A stretch of DNA of 64,000 nt from Pholis gunnellus (Eukaryota; Chordata; Actinopteri; Perciformes; Pholidae), in the NCBI GenBank assembly GCA_910591455.2, contig OU342819.1, forward strand, positions 20,339,762 to 20,403,761. Direction: 5' to 3'. The notes beneath the pieces are model-generated. The model made no database searches, was not told the DNA's origin, and saw only the letters and a program-made list of their open reading frames with translations. A program made the position numbers and the translations under genes. This document shows, in pieces, positions 1 through 13,847 of the stretch (position 1 is the first letter of the stretch; every line of letters begins with the position of its first letter).

Positions 1-2828
1 TAATTAGCTAGCTAGCCACAGCTAATAAAATCTGCCAGCGACCCTCGTCTTCTCTACATCATGACACAGCAAACATGATGTAATGTATGTGGCCATCAAA
101 TGTATATTTAAGACCCTTTTTGCACATGCCATACATGATTTGCACAGACTTAATGTACGTTAGCTAGCAAGCTACAGCTAATATAATCTGCTAGCGACGG
201 CCGTTTCAGCCGTTGAAATCAACAGTTCGGCAATAAAACGTTAGAGGCTGCTTTAGTCCTCGTTTGACTAAAATCAAGGACCCATTGTTTAAAAAATGAA
301 GTGTCCAACATCTGAATTTACTGCTCACTATTTAGAGTAAACTATTTAGTGTGAGTGGCGTAGTCCAAAAACCTGGAAAGACAATTGGTATTTCGTTTGT
401 TTTTTGTCGAGGATATCAAACGTCATCACGCCGAACACGGAAACTCTTCTCCTCACTAGTCCGCCGTACTTTCCAGCCGTGTCGTGGTCACACCTTAAAT
501 ACAGCGTGTGGTTCATACCTGTGCTCAGGAGGACACCGTCTGTAATTGGAACAACAAATTGGAACTAGCGGTAGTGACGTTGAAGTAACGCGACCGTGGT
601 GTAGTTCTTTTATAGCCAAATGTTTTTTGTCCCACAGTGAGTTAGAAATAAACATGAAAACACATCAGCTCAGCAACAAGACGACAAATATGAATCTCCC
701 CCAGAAAACAAAAAAAACACAAATTCTGTGATCCAATCAAATACTTTTTTTTTTTAATGTGTATTTAATAACTCAGACAAAAACACCTGAGAAAAAACTG
801 ACAAAATGATTCCAATGGGAGTTTCTGTAATATATTCAATTATGTATATTACAACTATTATCACAATAATTCAAGCATATATCATATACATATATATATA
901 TATATCTAGTGAGAGAATAGTTTAATATTCAATAGTACAGTTGTATGGTACAGTAGCAGTAGGGTGCATTTCTCGTTTCTCATTGGGTAAAGTTTGAAGG
1001 AGAGGTATAGACAAGTGTTTGTGTGTAAATCTATATACGATTTATCGATACAATATGCAACAAAAGAAAGAAAACATAAACTAAAAAGAAGGAATAAAAG
1101 ACAAAGAAAGGGTTTAGGCAGTTCAGTACTGTGTTTGAGATGGTGGAAGTGTTTGCATGTGTGATTTTTGTCAGTTTGCGTGTGTGTGTGTGTGTGTGTG
1201 TGCGTGCATCAGGTGAAGGATCAGATCCGATCAGCACCATAGAAGTCCATAACAACATCAACAACAACAATAAGGGTTAAAACCTGGGTCAGGACTGTGT
1301 GTGTGTGTGTTTGTTGTGTGTCTGCATGCTGAAGGTTTCAGTCACCGTTCGATCAGGGCAAATCAACCCTAAACCAGTTAGCATTTCATTTTTGCACTTC
1401 CTGGACAAATCGTGGAGTAAATAGAGAGAGAAAGACCGCAACCACGTTGTGTTATTGTTAACAAAGTGTCCGTCAATGTGAGTGTGTGTGTGTGCGTGTG
1501 TGTGTGTGAGCGAGACACGTTCAATATAAAAGCAAACCTGCCAGCGTAATTCTCCCCCTCGTATATTTTCAAACATCTGCTCACATCCAGCTGTTCTGAT
1601 GGCTATTTGCTTCCTGTTTTCCTCTCTCTTTTTTCTCCTTTACCTTAAAAAAAAAAAAAAAAAAAAAAGCCCTGCGATTATTTCAAAACCAGACACGGAA
1701 TCAAATAGAAGATAAGAAATCAAGTGCTTGAACGAGCCCACAAAAGAAAACAAAACGAAAACACAAAATATGTCTTAAAACTATACAATTTTTTTTAGTT
1801 TCACCGTCTTCCTTCCGACGCCCTCTCCCCCTCGACCCAAAAACAATCGTTACTAAGATGCCCCGCCTCGTCTCGCATCGTGTGAAATACCTGATTCAAC
1901 CGTGATACATTCTCAGTTACGCCTCCGGCCTAACGCGGCTAACCAGCTCGGTGAAATCGAAAATAGATTATCTGTTGTTTTGCGATAAACAGCTGGGAGG
2001 AAAAGCATTTTGTGTGGCCCCGTGACTGTCCAGCTAAACAGCCCCTCCCCGCCCCATATATAAAATATACAAAAGATTATCTCCAAAATCCTCCTCCTGA
2101 CTATCTCTGCTAATAGAAAAATATACAATAATCCTTTGTCAAAATCTCTTTGCGTTATGGACGAAAACCCTGCACCTCCACCTCCTCCTCCTCCTCCTCC
2201 TCCTCTTTGCTGGACTAGTCTTGCCTTTCTTCCCACTTCAAAAATATACATGTTTTTTTTTTTTGTCCTATTTATAGAAAAGAATTACACATCTGACCTC
2301 TCCTGGCTTGAATCCGTGCCTTGAGTTTAAAAAGTGAGACTTCACTGGCATAATGTGAAATTCAACACCCTGTTTGAACTGGCCGGAGCGGCGGCCGGGG
2401 ACGCACTACCTGCGAAAAAACGCTGTGCGACACCGGGCGTAAGCACAGCACCGAAGGGTGACGTGTGAGCTGCCGAGGTGACACAAACGGTGAAACAGTA
2501 CATTGAGTGGATACAGCGAAGCAGCATGTACAAAGAGAGTCAAACTGGGGAAAAAAAAAAAAGATTGGCGTCGCATGTGCTTTCCTGTTGTGACATCACT
2601 AAAGCACAGCGTGCACGGGGTCTTTTTTTGGTGTTTGCGCCCCGGTGTCTCACAGCGCTTACTGCAGATCTACGCCGGCCTTCTCCCCCGCGCCACTTCA
2701 ACTAAAGTGCTGCTGTTGTTGGGTTTGCCTTGTACCCTTTTTTCCTCATTTCCACCTCCCCCTCCCGCCCCTTCCTGCTTCGTCGTTGTCATCTTCTTCT
2801 TCTTCCTCTTCCTCCTCATCCTCCGCCC
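1..2828 (-). other. dbp: dbp 3' UTR and downstream flank
   Basis: This stretch lies downstream of the dbp stop codon and no coding sequence is supported. It holds short TG/CA runs (about 1180-1202, 1292-1310, 1482-1508), an A-run near 1648-1668, and a CTC triplet run near 2176-2205 that gives spurious proline- or glycine-rich frames. The part next to the stop is presumably 3' UTR. I saw no canonical AATAAA on the minus strand, only ATTAAA variants near 753-769, so the length of the UTR is uncertain. Confidence 0.5.
753..769 (-). promoter_or_regulatory. Possible dbp polyadenylation signals (two ATTAAA hexamers)
   Basis: Read on the minus strand, ATTAAA occurs at 764-769 and 753-758. ATTAAA is the commonest variant of the AATAAA signal. 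Use of these would give a 3' UTR of about 2 kb. This is a motif match only; the region is A/T-rich and such hexamers occur by chance. Confidence 0.25.
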
Positions 2829-3044
2829 TCACAAGTCTCCGTGCCGACTCTCGTACTTGTTGATGATGTTCCTGCAGCGGCCCAGCTCTTTCCTCATGTC
2901 GGCCACCTCCTGGCGGAGGGCGTTGTTCTCCCGCTCCAGGAAGGCGGCGCGCACAGAGATCTGGTTCTCCTTCAGCCGCCGGGCGTCCCGCGAGCGCTTC
3001 GCCGCCTCGTTGTTCTTCACGCGCCGGCACCAGTACTTGTCGTC
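2829..3044 (-). CDS. dbp: dbp coding exon 5: bZIP domain and stop
   Basis: The exon begins after a CAG acceptor with GACGACAAGTACTGG (DDKYW) and ends with RHGDL and TGA at 2829-2831. It encodes residues 316-386: the basic region KNNEAAKRSRDARRLKEN followed by a leucine zipper starting at ISVRAAFLERENNALRQEV. The asparagine and alanines of the NNxAAxRSR signature that contact DNA are all present. The start is in phase 0, matching the end of the PAR exon. Confidence 0.95.
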   Translation of the reverse strand, partial: DDKYWCRRVKNNEAAKRSRDARRLKENQISVRAAFLERENNALRQEVADMRKELGRCRNIINKYESRHGDL

Positions 3045-3085
3045 CTGTCATCGGCGGCAGCCGTTTGGTATGGTGGAAGGGGCGG

Positions 3086-3120
<35 letters not shown>

Positions 3121-6100
3121 AGAAGAAGAAGAGGGTCAGATATGTGATGAGAGGAAAGGAAGAAGTGAAGGAGGAAAGGAGGCAACAGTTGAATAGTTGC
3201 AACTATAGAACACAAGAAACATGACAAATAGGCCTACTGGACAGCGAGAAGAGCGCGGCGGGCACACTAAATAAATGGAAATGTAGCCAAAATGATCTCT
3301 TTCCAATCCTCTCATGTTATAGCTGCAGTAACATAAAGTGCACAGCTTGTTTCAATTAGGTTCGCTGTTAAAAAAGGATTTAGTTTAGATGCATTGGCAG
3401 AAACAGTTGCTTCTTTTTAACTAAAGAGGCCAAATCAGTCGCACAGTTTATGCTGCTTATGTCGTCCACAATCACCAAATGTAGCCATGTGTGATATTTA
3501 AACAGCTAACTACGTTAGCGACAAACAGAAGCTGTTTCTGCCACATAGTGGCTACAATACTGTGATTTTACAACATTGGACGGAGAGCCGAGAAGTGGAC
3601 TCCACTGCTGTGATGGTTTCAGACGTTTCTTTGGATGTTTTGACGACTTAATTACTAGAATGTATTGTATTGCTTTAGTAGGTGGCCGTGGTATAAGAAC
3701 AACAATACACTCCAAGATGTTCTCGTCTGGAAAATAACGGACTCTGCGTCATCCGTTACTTTCCTATATTGGAACACCTCCCAGTGTTTTATTGCTTGAA
3801 TAAGAGACAGACATATTGTCTGTCACCAGACACATTAAAGAGACACGAACGGTCTGCATGCACGTAAATAAAAGACCGACGATGTCAAATCATTTGGAAC
3901 TTCTAGGATGGTAAAGAGGAGATGGAGAATAATAAAGATGTTAAGTGAAAATAGATATTATGCTGAGCTGAAACTTGACGGCCGACGAGGGTCTCATGAG
4001 AGGACGATTGGAAACCACAGAGTTTGTTGTGTGAAACCGTTGGACTCCAGATTGAAAGTAGTGATCTCGATCTGCAAAGATTGATGTCGGTGGAATCGCT
4101 GCAGCGTTTCCTCGGAGAGGATCTGTTTACGTCTGGCAAAGTTAACATCATTCCAACTTTAAATCATTATCTTTTTGCAACATAAAAAAAAAAAAAGCGG
4201 TTCAGGGACTTTGTGAGTATTTTTTAAATTATTTGTTGATGAAAATAATCAAACTCTCCTTAATGTTGTGATCTTGGATCGCAGCCAAAGAGATGAATCT
4301 AAAACGTAATTCATGAGGAGCTGGAGAGCAATCAGCTTCCTCTTTAACTTTGCTCAGAGATCATCTTTTTTTCCAAACAACCTGCGCACAAATGATTTAT
4401 AAAACCTTCTAAGACAGAGCACAAGGTGAGCGCCTTCAGCCCTCCGTAAATCACAACGGCCTCAGGAGCTGCAGCTGCTCTGCACTGAGCTGTGAACGCA
4501 CGAGCCATTGATCAGAGCTCCTCTTATTGCGCAATGAGCCGAGGACGAAATATTGCAGGACTCTGGTCGTGGAGAGGGAAATACTAGCGGGCATCATGCG
4601 CCATAAGTTCTTCTTCAACATCGACACAGGAGCTGTCAAAAGAGCCGTGGCCTTCGTCGTGATGAAGTTCAGACACGGCTGCTGGGCGTTCTGAACCGCA
4701 TCCTGCAGAAAAGACCTGACCTCCTTTCACACGCGAGGAAGTGTTTCTGCAGAACACTCAAGTGTTGCAGTAGGTTGACATTTTAAATGCCTAGTTTACC
4801 TCTTATGTCATTTTAATGTTGTATTTTTCAGTGATTTCGGACTTTATTTGTGACTGATTTGTGTCCAAAAAACGCTGTAAGAATATTTCAATCTATTTCA
4901 AAACATTCTGTAAATAATAAGGCAGGTCGCTGTGCTCCAATCATAACAAATGAAACAGGATTTCATAAAATACCCGATGTAATATAATATAAAATATATA
5001 TATTTTCTACTATTTTAAGAAAACAAGGTTTAACTCAAATGATAATAAGGACGTTTTTGCAGTTTTGGCACAAAAGTCATTCATCTTGACTGTTTCAAAG
5101 TTTGAAACAAGTGAGAGGGTGAAAACTAAATAAAACACGTATCTGCTCATTGGCCATCAAAAATCAGTCATCAAATTAAAGATGTATTTGTTTGTTAGCC
5201 TGTCAGGATCATTATAATATCCAACAGCAAAGGACTGTGGGAGATGTAGTACCTTCTGCTCGTTGGGGACCAGCATCTTGCGGGCCTTCTTGATCATCGG
5301 CTGAGGCTTCAGCTCCTCGTCGGAGAAGCGGTGCCGCCGCGGGTCGAACGCCTCCTGGCCCGGCACGCTGGACAGCGCCAGGTCCGCCGGGTCGGGGTCA
5401 AAGTTCACCGTTATGTCGCTGTTGCCGTTGGCGGCCGCCGGGGGCCCGGGGGGTCCCGGAGGGCAGGTAGAAGTGGGCGACTGGTCCTGAGGATCCGCCC
5501 GACCACCTGGGAGGAAGAGAGGGAGAGAGCGGAGGACTCAGGCTGTTATTCCAAACTATTTCTGGGATGCCCCGCCCACAGCACATTGAACTTTTCCCAA
5601 GAAATAATCTGATCCGATTCTGTATTTAACCCTCACCCTACCAACAACCTGTCACGGGTGCTTTATTTATGACTTTGTAAAACAATTCCCCAATGACTTC
5701 ATATCATTTATCTCTTTAAAATAATACCAACATGTCTAATATGAGTGGTTGAACTTAAATTCCTCTAATGGCCAAGAAAACGCTTCATAGTGTAGGAGGG
5801 AAGGATCCCTGAACCCGTCATCAGCAGCTCGGTCCTTCTACAGCGTCTCAGAGTAAATGACGCTGGCTCCTTCTTGCCCGTAAATATGTTGTTGCCCAAA
5901 CTTTTACTTTCTTGCTGCTGTGGTTGGCAAAGATCGAAGCCCCGAAGACTTCAACTCACTCCAAACGTTATGAAGTCTCTTCAGAAATGATGTCAAGAGT
6001 GTTGATGCTTTTACACAGTGTCTGTGAGTATATATATATATATATATACACTTGCAGACACCGTGTTAAATATATATACCCAGTAGAAGCCAGCACTTTA

Positions 6101-9100
6101 AAGTGAACATCATTTACGACAGAAGGAGCTCATTTGAGGACTGCTGCTTTAAACTGCTGTCTATTTTTTACAGCAGAGTCTTATTTAAGAGTCACCAGGA
6201 AGCTGCCAAAGTCAAATATTTCTAAAGCCGTAGGTTAGATTTATGCTCACAGAGATCTTCTCCGTGGTGCCAGATGTGGACGCAGAGACGAACGACACAA
6301 CTGCAAAAAGCTATTAATAGTCAAAAGAAGCTCGGTGGAAGTGTAAAGTATTGCTGGTGCGCATTTTAGTCGAGTTTGGTTTAAACTTGAAACAATCTCT
6401 TCAGTCTGCTGAGTATTCAGATTGTTATATTCAGGCTACTTTTGTTAAAAGCGGCAAGTTGCGATGGTCACGTGAATAAAACGTCACATGATTTACAAGA
6501 AAAGAGTATAATCTGCAGTCAGCAGGACGGGTTTCATTACTCATTGAGCCGTTCAATCATCATCATCTGGTTTTATCTGAGAGATTAGAGCCCATCTGCC
6601 CTCCGAGGACGGTCACGCGTCAGAGAGCAGCCGCCGAGCTAAAGGCTAACATGCTAACGATGATGAGACAATCCTCAACGGAGGCTCGATCTCATTTAAC
6701 TTAAAAACACTGAATGTGGAGCAAAACACGAGGACAACGTTGACTACCAACGTGTCTGTAATGTCTATAGAGCAAACACAAAAAAACATCAAATATTTCT
6801 TGATTTCAGCCATTTTAAAATCAGACTTTTCAAATATTTTAACATCAGTGTATACACTTTGCCATATTTATATTTATTTTTTTGCAATGTGGAGAGCACC
6901 AGCCCACCTACACACCAGGCCACAGTAGTTTGTTTTACACTACAACATTTTTATAGATTTGCTTTTTTTGGATTCTTCATCGTCTTGTTTGGCAGTTTGG
7001 TGTCAGACGATGTTCTAAATGATGTTTTGGAGGCGTTCACTCCATCTTTCAACATGTTCACAATCCTGTTTATTGACTTTCAAATAAAAACGATCTTTGT
7101 GACTGATTGTTTGTAAAAAAAAGGGTTTTAGAAATACAGTAGAGGTTATTGTTAGAAGTAGTGAGAGCAGTAATGATTGTCATCATTTTACGGCATGATA
7201 GGATTTTGATCTGTTCTATAACGTCACATAAAAACATTAAATCAGCAATGGTGCCATTTGCTATAGATACACCCTAAAAAAAAGGCATCCATCATAGTTT
7301 ATAGTCTATACAAACAATAAATACATTTTAAGTCAGTTAAATGAATATTTCCTTTGGTATTTCTTGTCATATACAGAAATGCAACGATGTTGCTGGAAGA
7401 GATGCGTGTTGATGTCAACGTTTGATCGCCTGACGAGTCGATACGTGGCGGTTAGTTCAGGAATGAGAAGCTGATGCACGTCTGCAAGGCCAGCGAGCGG
7501 TCACGCCTGTTCAAGAATAAAAGCGTCAGAAAGTAACTAGGGGGCCCCGTCACGACAGCGTGCACCGGGGCCCGAAATCACCCCGATTACGCCACTGGCC
7601 ACATAACGGACGACTTCATTGTTGTTGTTTTTAGTGTCCCGAGTGTTTAGCGTCGGAGTGAGATGTCCTGCACGCTCGGCCTCTCTCTCCTGCTTCACCC
7701 AGAGAGCAGCGAGCCAAGAATGAGGCCCATGAAGAGGATCACCCTCCAGACACAGAACAATATGTTTCATTCAAAATGGGCGAGCAGAGAGGGGAGAGTG
7801 ACAACGTTTGTTTTTCCAGCGCTCGTTTCCCAAATCGCTTCTTGCACGTTCAATAACGCGTGGACGCTGTGACTCTTCATATTCTCCCTTAAAAATCTCC
7901 CCAAACAGACGGCGTCCTCGCTCTGCTTGCTTCCTCCAACAGCCGCCGCAGTGACGCCGACTCACCACCAGGTGACGGTATCGAGCCAGAAAACGGCTGA
8001 GCAGGGCAGCGAGTTCACATCGTGCCGGATTTACAGTACAACAAGCGGGGAAGATCAGGATTTTAGTTTAACCCTTTGTGGCGCTTCATGTGAGAAAAGG
8101 ATTCAGCCTTTATCACGATCATATCTGAACCAAAACAAGGAAATTAAATAAAATCCGGTCAGAAATCAGACATCGTGTGCCTGTTTGGTATTTAATAAAG
8201 ATCTGGTGAAAGACTACAGATGATGGTGGTTGCTCGCTGGTGTGGCGGTCGATATCCCCCCCCCCCCCCCCCAATTGGATTCTAGCATGCTTTAAAGCCA
8301 TAGGACATATCACATGTGTGATGTAAATCAATGTGGAATTAAATAAAATCAAAATGAATCAAACGGTATAATACCAGGAATGTAAAAAGAACATGATGTT
8401 GTTGAGTCGGGTCCTCGGTGCTTTTATCCTGCAGCTATTCTGCATTCTTTCCTTTTCTCAATGCAGCACAAGAACAGTGAGTCTATCTCCACACCAGCTG
8501 CTTATCAGACATTTATCTTCCATTTCTGATAAATGGGAGAAAAATAACATTTTTTACTTTTCCTCTCTGGAATACAAGTGTTAGTTGAGCAATCATCCGG
8601 CACCGGCCAGAACAGTTTTGTGGCACCGTTTGTAAGATGCTTTTCTTTTTTTCGTGGAGCTCCAGGCTTCGAGCCACAGATTATAAATAACTGCAGAGCT
8701 GCTGGTGACCAATATCAACTGAAACAGTAGTGGAAAGATTTTGGATACTTGAGCAAAAAATGAAACAGAGAAGAGACGTGTCTACAGTACCTAACGCTTT
8801 ACCAGCAGAGGAGCAGGGCTACATCCAAAAGCCCTGATCATTAACCATGGATTTTAATAAAGATTCAGCATCATGTATCTTGATTTTGTTTCACTGTGAC
8901 ACACACACACACACACACACAGAAGCATGTCCTCAGCCGACACAGACTCGTTTCGTGAGCCAGGAAATGTCAGTCAGAGCAGAACGACTGACACTGATTT
9001 GCTTCTGTTTTGAGCCGTCAGTCATTTTATTACGCCCATCAACTACAATACCACAACCAGAGGAACCGGGCCGATGCTGCATGGCAGACGGAGGGGGGGG

Positions 9101-12100
9101 GTTACCTTCCTCACAAATCCAACTAAAAAAACCACTTTGATGCACAATGAGCAGAGCAGTGCAAAGGCAGGAGCGGGGCATTCTGGGTGTACAGACGTTG
9201 TGAGCGGTTGTGTTCCGAGTTCAAACTGGTGTCAGACTCTGAGATATAAAATGTTCTTATGATTGAATATATCCAATCATACATCCAAGACGTGGGGGGG
9301 GGGAGCTCCACATTTCTCTCCAGTAAGTCTTCTTATGAAAAGCGACTACACATTCTGTACATTCTGTACACAATCTGTACATTCTGTGAGAATGTACTAC
9401 TTGCATGACTACACACATCTGAATGTCCCCGTTTACAGCTCGGATTTACGTGACCTCCGGTGTGCCGTGAATGCATCGTGCTGCTCTGCAGTTATAATCC
9501 TCTGAAGTTGGTTTCTCTTTGGTCCGAGCCGAAGAGTGGAAAACATTTTTTGGGGGTATTTAGTTATTTTGGGCTCCCAGTGCCCGGTTTGCAATCAACC
9601 CAGTGGCTCGTAAACAAAGGTCACATGGACTCCCAAATACAGGAGCGGGTTGATTAGCCTCTTAGAGTCTTGGCAACCTGCCGTCCTGCAGAGCTTTGAC
9701 ATTTTGGCAGAAGAGTCCGAACCTGATTACTCTTTGACTCTCGGAGCGTCTCGGTGTCGCTATCTGCTGCTGTCTGCTCTGTTTGACTTAAAGGACTGAA
9801 CTTTGCAACCCGCAAATAAATTACTCCAAACAGTCGACTTACCGACACAATTAGGGGATAAATCATGAATATCCTCTCTTAACCAAACACTACGTGCACA
9901 GAGCATGGTTTATAACACACTATATGGAGTTCTAAGCAGATATAAGTGTTTCTTTATGTATTATTGTAACTATAACTGATAGGAATCATTTCATTTAATA
10001 ATATGTCTTAATGATTAATAATAGTTAATAATATAAAATGTCTGTATAATTGTTGATAGATATTGTACATAAATAAACTCTAGTGTCTGCTTACAGCTGC
10101 ATTATAGTGCGTTATCAATACTTTATAAATGTTGGTACACCGCTTATAAATAACTGGAAATCCGTGTTTCGTACATCCATTTTATGTTTACTAACTGGTC
10201 ACAATATGGAGGAAACTAGTGACAAACGGAGCAAAGGTTGATCATTTTAAAGTTTTTTTAAATTGTTTGTTTGTGTTGTGGAACACTTTTTTGTTACAGT
10301 GAACTTATTAAGAGCATTTGCACAATAAGCACAGCTTATCCTGTAAAACATCATTCCACATTGATCTGATCTTCATCGGAGCATCTTTCAGCTCATTGTT
10401 TTGGTTTTAGGGAACGCAGCTTTACGCACATATATAGCAGCAGCTTCGTTCAGCAGCAGAAGACTCAGTCAGACACCAGCTGGAGGAGAAAGTAGCGCAT
10501 TTAGCAGCTAAAGAGACGGATCGTTCCCTCTGGAGCCGGTTTGAGAACAAAAGCAGAGCAGAAAGAGAGAAAACACTGGACTCAAATTCACCCGGTGGAC
10601 TCAGATGAAAGATAATGTTGCCGAGTGTCTGCTGAATGTGTAAATAAGCAACTGTTTGCTCAACTTAATAAGGCGATGAAATGTCAATATTTTGCAAGTG
10701 GCCAAAAAAACCAGCCTGTTACTGTTATCTCTGTCATATAATCATTCATTAAGTATCTTTGGATTTTTGGACTGATCGTTGGATCAAATACTGATTATAG
10801 ATTATCCTATTTCATAAAATCATCATCAAGAACCTTTTACAGCCCACAATGCAATGCAGCACACATGGTCCTCTCTATCCGTCTATACGTCCTCTGGTCC
10901 GTCTGTTTTCTACGTGAAGCAGCAACTTTCATCAGATGAACGTGGCTGATCCTGGATAAGTCTGCCCAAAGCTGCGTCCTAATAACAACCATTTTGGGCA
11001 AAAAGTTGAAACTGATCCAAGAACACGGCTCACTGCTGCTGCTGGGTAAACAGCCGGCCAAGCGCGGCTTCGCCTGGTTTCATTTCCTGTCTGTGAGCTG
11101 GAGCCGTTTGGGCGAAGCGGGCCGCTCGACTCTCAGATTCTCTGCTTTCATTAATTTATCTGAGATTATGAGGTGTTCTCTCTCTGCGCCTGTCAATCTC
11201 TGCTTCTCCCTGTCCATCGCTGACTGAAAGCCTTGCAGATATTCATGTTTTTGCATTTAAAAAGCAACTAATACTCCATTTTTTTCATTCAAAATGGACC
11301 ATTTTCCATTTCCAAAAACAGTGTTTCCACCAAAAGAGCAACACGAACGTTGCTGCATTAACTTGTAAAGTCTTTAAAGGTCTCGCTCTGCTGTTCAGAG
11401 TTCAAACTTTCGTTTCTTATTAAAAAAAAAAAGAAATGGCTGATCTAAAAATCTCCGCCTCAGGATGTGAAGCGCTGATTCGATCGGTGTGTTTCTAACA
11501 GAGAAGAAGACAAATGAAGAATCCAGCCGCCATTTTGCTCCAGTGTTCACCGAGCAAAGCGGGAGGAATCATCCGCCGTGGGCAGAGACGCCCACAGAGG
11601 CAGAAAATAGAGAGGTTGAGGTTTTGAGAGTCAGGTGAGCAACTCTTCCTCCTGACTAATCGCCTCATCTAACTATACTTTCACTTGATCCACCTACAGG
11701 CCACATGGAACCAACGGCTGAATCCAACACACTCACCGCTGCTCTCTGGGGGTCGGGGGGAAATGTAGGAGCCCCCCCAAAAAAATGAAGCGGAAGTGAG
11801 CGAAACTGGTGAAACTAACGTAATAAAAGCACTAAACTGAACTTCACAGGCTCATCCTCGTTGTCATCATCATCATCTTCATCGTAAAGCAGGGCAGAGC
11901 GTTTCCCTTTAAATCTGTTTGAGCCGTTTCTCGGTTTCAGTAACTTCTAATGCAATAAAGAGAAACCAATGCAATTACTGGGACAACGGCAATTATGCCA
12001 ATTATACAAGCTGGAGGTAACAATTTACTGCTGTTTACTGTACGTGAGACTCGTACTTTATCAGCGGTGTTAAAAGTCCGTTTTGGGAAGTTTTCATGAA

Positions 12101-13619
12101 AGGTAAGTTCTTTACTGAATTTAAACTCACAATAAATGTAATTTTGTGAGAGAAAAGTTGGAACATTTAGCTTTTTATGGGAAGGATGATCTACTAAGTA
12201 CTTTCTGTTGGGTGTCTCGGTACTTTAGCGGTCTAAGGTGTTTGCCATGTGATTGCTTTGGTCTCATCTCTCATCACATTCAAATCAACACAACAGGACG
12301 GACGGAGCGGCGGCCATTTATATGTCTACATTTGCCATTGCGACCGTTGTAGCGCCCGAACTTCTCAATAAAATAAACCAACTCACAGCTAGCTGCTGAC
12401 TCACTGAGGCGATCTGTGCAGCAGTAACGTTACGAAGCCGAGAGAGTTAATGAGGAAAAATTTAATTTCATTTAAAGTTAATCGCCAGAGGAGTGAGAAC
12501 TTTGTTCTGTGACCAGTGCAGCACTAAAGCATGGTGGAATCAGCACACTAGCTAGCTAGCTATGCCCTTGGCTGTGGTACAGACACCAGTTGCAGTAGTA
12601 CTAAAATAATTACTACCAGTCCTTGAAGTAGTGACCTCAGTAGTAGAAGAAGTTTAAATAGTTGTACTTTCAGCAGCAGAGTATTTGTAGCAGTAATGGG
12701 AGTCGTCTTAGCAGCAGTAGCTCAGCAGCCCAACCAGCAGCACCAACATCAGCAATCCTAGCACCGACACTATATAAGCAGCAGTATTAGCAGGCTTTAC
12801 CATCGGCAGTAGTAATCAGATAAAGATCAGAGCTTAATTTACCTGCTCAGTCCGCTCTGAGTCGAGGACATGCAGAGGGAACCGTGAGCTCTGCCAGCAG
12901 CTGTTTGTGCCAAACACAGAAACACGCGCTGGAGATTGAATCCGCACGTGGAATGTGATGTAGGAAGTGTGTTACTGAGGAGGAGTCCCCTCCCAGTAGT
13001 GTAAACACACCATGTTTGGCCTCTTCCACTACTTCTCAAACACATCAGAGCCTTCACAGCAGCAGCGGTGGGATCAACGGGGACTCGCTCCCTCAGGGCT
13101 GAACCACGATTATTGATCTGCCGATTATGTTTCTGATTATGTTTTCTTTCTATTCATTGTTTTGGTCCATATACTTTTTTAGATGGCGAAAATCCTCAAA
13201 TCTTGAATGTACAATGGTATAAAGAACAGAGAAAGGAAACATATTCACAGATTCTGCATCGTGGTTTGGGATTTCTTAATAGTTTTGATTTTATACATTG
13301 TTTTCTATTACAAATTGAGTTTAGTTTTACTACTTTAGTATGTTCTTTTTTAAACTATTGATTGTGTTTTAATGTAGTTCGTATAAAGTGACTTGTATAT
13401 TTCAAAAGATGTACTAAAGATGCACAAACAAACATTATTTCCAAATTAAATTCCACTATCGTTTCATTAGTCTCAATGCAAAAGAAAAGCCTTCTAGTCA
13501 TGTTTGTACGAGCTCCGTGATCATTCTATTATTATTTTCTTATCTCAGTTTACATCTTAAACATCTGGTTTTCGTCTCGGTTCACGGTTTCACTGTCAGA
13601 CACACGTGGACGTCCGTGT

Positions 13620-13679
<60 letters not shown>

Positions 13680-13809
13680 GCAAGCAAGCAGCAGGCTTGG
13701 ACTCGCCGCTGCACACACAAACAAACACCCAGCCAGGCACGTGCACGTGCACATGAGTGTGCAAGAACACCAGTGGACAAACAAAAAAACACCACACACA
13801 CACACACAC

Positions 13810-13847
<38 letters not shown>

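Noticed and set aside
2829..3044. Assigning the bZIP gene to NFIL3 or to TEF/HLF
   Set aside because: NFIL3 lacks the PAR domain seen here. TEF and HLF differ at NNEAAK, ISVRAAF, RRHRFS and LLWERTLP, where this gene matches DBP.
2503..3224. Plus-strand frames across the dbp bZIP exon
   Set aside because: They are antisense shadows; the minus strand encodes a textbook bZIP.
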